From assembly GCA_036380715.1 (NCBI GenBank), contig DASVEF010000312.1, positions 89,155 through 153,154 on the forward strand: DNA of 64,000 bases. Reading direction: 5' to 3'. Each line of letters begins with the position of its first letter. Position 1 is the stretch's first letter. Source of the DNA: UBA5704 sp036380715 (GTDB lineage: Bacteria > Acidobacteriota > Thermoanaerobaculia > Multivoradales > UBA5704). Made by a program: the position numbers and the translations under genes. The notes under the pieces were generated by a model. It was not told where the DNA came from. It ran no database searches and was given only the letters and a program-made list of their open reading frames with translations. Below, in pieces: positions 62,298-64,000 of this stretch.

Positions 62298-63202
62298 GGG
62301 TCCGCCTCCCTCCCCCCGTGCGTCCCGGCGACCGGGTGGGCGTCGCGGCTCTCTCGGGACCCATTCAGCCGGAACGCCTGGAAGCGGGCGTGGCGGCTCT
62401 CCGCGGGCTCGGCTTTGAGCCGGTGCTCGCGGACAATCTCTCCTTCAGACACCGGTGTTTCGCGGGGAACGACGAGGAGCGCCTCGCCGCGTTCCACCGT
62501 CTGGCCGTCGATCCCGGTCTCAAGGCGATCCTCTTCGCCCGGGGCGGGCACGGTGTGCTGCGCATCCTCCCGCGGATCGACTGGGACCTGCTCGGCCGCC
62601 ATCCGCGGGCTTACGTCGGCTATTCCGATCTGACTCCGTTCCTTCTGGAGGTCGTGCGCCGGCTGCGCCTGGTCGCCTTCCACGGGACCATGGTCGCCGC
62701 GGACCTGGCGCGCGGCCTCGATCCGGTGGAGGAGGGCTATCTCCTCGACGCGCTCGCCGGGCGGTATCCGATGTCCCTGCCGTTCCGCTCCTGGCTCCGG
62801 CCGCCGCGCGACGGGGTTTCCGTGGCGGGTCCATTGCTGGGCGGGTGCCTGAGCATGCTGGCGGCCACGCTGGGCACGCCGTATTTCCCGGATCTCGAAG
62901 GGGCGATCCTGTTCTGGGAGGACGTCAACGAGGAGGCGTACCGGATCGACCGAATGTTGACCCACTTTCGCCTGTCGGATAATCTCGCGAAGATCGAGGG
63001 CATGATTATCGGCCATCTGGAGGACAGCAGGAATCCCGAAGCCGACTGGCCGGATGTGGTGACCGACAGTGTTTCGGGGTTTCCGTGGCCTGTGGCCTGG
63101 GGGCTCGAAAGCGGGCACCTGCGGCCGAACTGGACTCTGCCTCTGGGCCTGCGGGCCCGGCTGGAGCCCGAGAGTCTGAGGTTGTGGCTCGGCGAAGAGT
63201 GA
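62294..63202 (+). CDS. LD-carboxypeptidase (peptidase S66)
   Basis: A 302-residue enzyme: LRPGD-type N-terminus (VRPGDRVGVAALSGPI), FARGGHGVLRILPRIDW, YVGYSDLTPFLL with the nucleophilic Ser (near 113), LFWEDVNEEAYRIDRML with the Glu, and ESGHLRPNWTLPLG with the His. It removes the terminal D-Ala from muropeptides in wall recycling, fitting with the GH3 hexosaminidase elsewhere. GTG 62294 lies inside the palindromic repeat; GTG 62318 is an alternative. The CNB-FHA gene follows 7 nt later. Confidence 0.85.
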   Translation: MRVRLPPPVRPGDRVGVAALSGPIQPERLEAGVAALRGLGFEPVLADNLSFRHRCFAGNDEERLAAFHRLAVDPGLKAILFARGGHGVLRILPRIDWDLLGRHPRAYVGYSDLTPFLLEVVRRLRLVAFHGTMVAADLARGLDPVEEGYLLDALAGRYPMSLPFRSWLRPPRDGVSVAGPLLGGCLSMLAATLGTPYFPDLEGAILFWEDVNEEAYRIDRMLTHFRLSDNLAKIEGMIIGHLEDSRNPEADWPDVVTDSVSGFPWPVAWGLESGHLRPNWTLPLGLRARLEPESLRLWLGEE

Positions 63203-63209
63203 GCAGCGC

Positions 63210-64000
63210 ATGAACAATCCCGTGTTCAAGACGACCGGCACCGGCACGACGGCGCGGAAGACCACCGGCTACATCGTCGAGTTCAAGGACGGCGACTTCA
63301 TCTTCCACGAGGGGGACCTCGGCACGGAGATGTACATCATCCACGAGGGCAAGGTGGAGATCCTCAACCAGGTCAACGGCAAGGAGATGGTCCTCGCCGT
63401 CCTGGAGAGGGGGGATTTCTTCGGCGAGATGTCGGTCCTGGAGGATCTGCCGCGCGCGGCGTCCGCCCGCGCCCTCACGAACACCCGGCTCCTGCAGATC
63501 AACGGCTCGACGTTCGACCAGATGCTGCGTGACAACCCGGAGGTCGCGGTGCGCATGATGCGCAAGCTGTCGCGGCGCCTGCGCGAGACCGACGAGCTGC
63601 TGCGCGGTACCACCATGTACAGGAACGCCAGCACGCCGCTGTCGCGCGAGATGCCGACGCCGGTCCTGCAGGCGCCGGCCGAGGGTCCGGAGAGGCTGAT
63701 CCACGCCTCGGGGATGGAGTTCCCACTCTCCACGGGGCCGGAGACCACGATCGGCCGCAAGGACCCGGTCACCGGCATCTATCCCGACGTCGACCTCTCG
63801 CCGCTCGACGCCCAGCGCTCGATCAGCCGCCGGCACGCCAAGATCTACCGCCGGGGGAACAAGTTCTTCGTGGGCGAGGAGATCGGCACGATGAACAGCA
63901 CGTTCCTCAACGGCCAGCGTCTGGAGACCGGAGTCCCGGCCGAGGTCCGTCCGGGCGACGAGCTGCGCTTTGGCGTGGTGGTGCTGAAGCTCCAGATTCC
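63210..64000 (+). CDS. Cyclic nucleotide-binding/FHA domain protein (partial)
   Basis: 263 residues to the window end. Residues about 20-135 form a cNMP-binding domain (FKDGDFIFHEGDLGTEMYII, GDFFGEMSVLEDLPRAASARAL with the phosphate-binding cassette). Residues about 170-263 form an FHA domain (TIGRKDPVTGIYPDVDLSP, SISRRHAKIYRR, GTMNSTFLNGQRL) that binds phosphothreonine. No HTH in the visible part, so it looks like a signalling adaptor downstream of a Ser/Thr kinase. The 3' end is missing. Confidence 0.85.
   Translation, partial: MNNPVFKTTGTGTTARKTTGYIVEFKDGDFIFHEGDLGTEMYIIHEGKVEILNQVNGKEMVLAVLERGDFFGEMSVLEDLPRAASARALTNTRLLQINGSTFDQMLRDNPEVAVRMMRKLSRRLRETDELLRGTTMYRNASTPLSREMPTPVLQAPAEGPERLIHASGMEFPLSTGPETTIGRKDPVTGIYPDVDLSPLDAQRSISRRHAKIYRRGNKFFVGEEIGTMNSTFLNGQRLETGVPAEVRPGDELRFGVVVLKLQI

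Overview
The window is GC-rich (roughly 65-70 % by eye) DNA from a diderm bacterium. Evidence for two membranes: an outer-membrane barrel C-terminus, an RND pump with a lipoprotein adaptor, a LolB-like lipoprotein and bifunctional PBP1A. The style of accessory genes points, by recall and not by a search, to Acidobacteriota (probably Thermoanaerobaculia): many HTH-TPR and zinc-finger/TPR proteins, a Ser/Thr kinase beside an FHA-type sigma-54 activator, a c-di-GMP MshEN protein, SpoVG, and very many GC-rich palindromic repeats between genes.

Layout. 0-4.5 kb: end of an outer-membrane receptor, then a four-gene lipid operon (SDR reductase, acyl-CoA ligase, alpha/beta hydrolase, KAS III-like protein). 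4.6-5.8 kb: two tandem small HxxxGCxxC proteins and a hicBA toxin-antitoxin pair. 5.8-11.3 kb: RND efflux pair and gpmA on the minus strand. 11.6-21 kb: an accessory region with three paralogous exported cysteine-repeat peptides, two large HTH-TPR regulators, a coupled zinc-finger/TPR operon, a TPR-protein remnant and two small conserved genes. 21-31 kb: housekeeping (rimI-tsaB, mutS, GH3 hexosaminidase, diguanylate cyclase, ssb, dtd, M50 protease, HU, MshEN protein). 31-39.7 kb: TPR protein, LolB-like lipoprotein, spoVG, tRNA-Gln, prs-rplY-pth, rpsF-rpsR-rplI, methyltransferase. 39.7-40.2 kb: decayed nucleotidyltransferase toxin locus. 40.3-55.5 kb: orphan gene, Ser/Thr kinase plus sigma-54 activator, PBP1A, uvrB, secreted glycoside hydrolase, a broken RES toxin with antitoxin wedged before uvrC, uvrC, and a lipoprotein. 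55.6-60.9 kb: a palindromic tandem array and a 1573-residue TIR-NACHT-pentapeptide-WD40 protein, a STAND/NLR-like candidate defence protein. 60.9-64 kb: J-like protein, RNase P RNA, LD-carboxypeptidase, and a cyclic-nucleotide/FHA protein cut by the window end.

Strongest candidate for an undescribed system: the peptide plus HTH-TPR regulator cluster at 12.5-17.1 kb. Exported peptides built from NGCxxDPxGC units alternate with cytosolic HTH-TPR proteins, an architecture reminiscent of RRNPP peptide-receptor signalling. The link is an inference from architecture and gene order only.

Other cross-cutting observations: two toxin-antitoxin remnants each sit between a host gene and a 56-65 bp copy of that gene's end; palindromic repeats supply C-terminal tails, stop codons and start codons to several genes; two genes (pth and a LolB-like lipoprotein) have only CTG as a plausible start; and about nine genes have a TANNNT -10 box 6-8 nt before the start codon, suggesting leaderless mRNAs.
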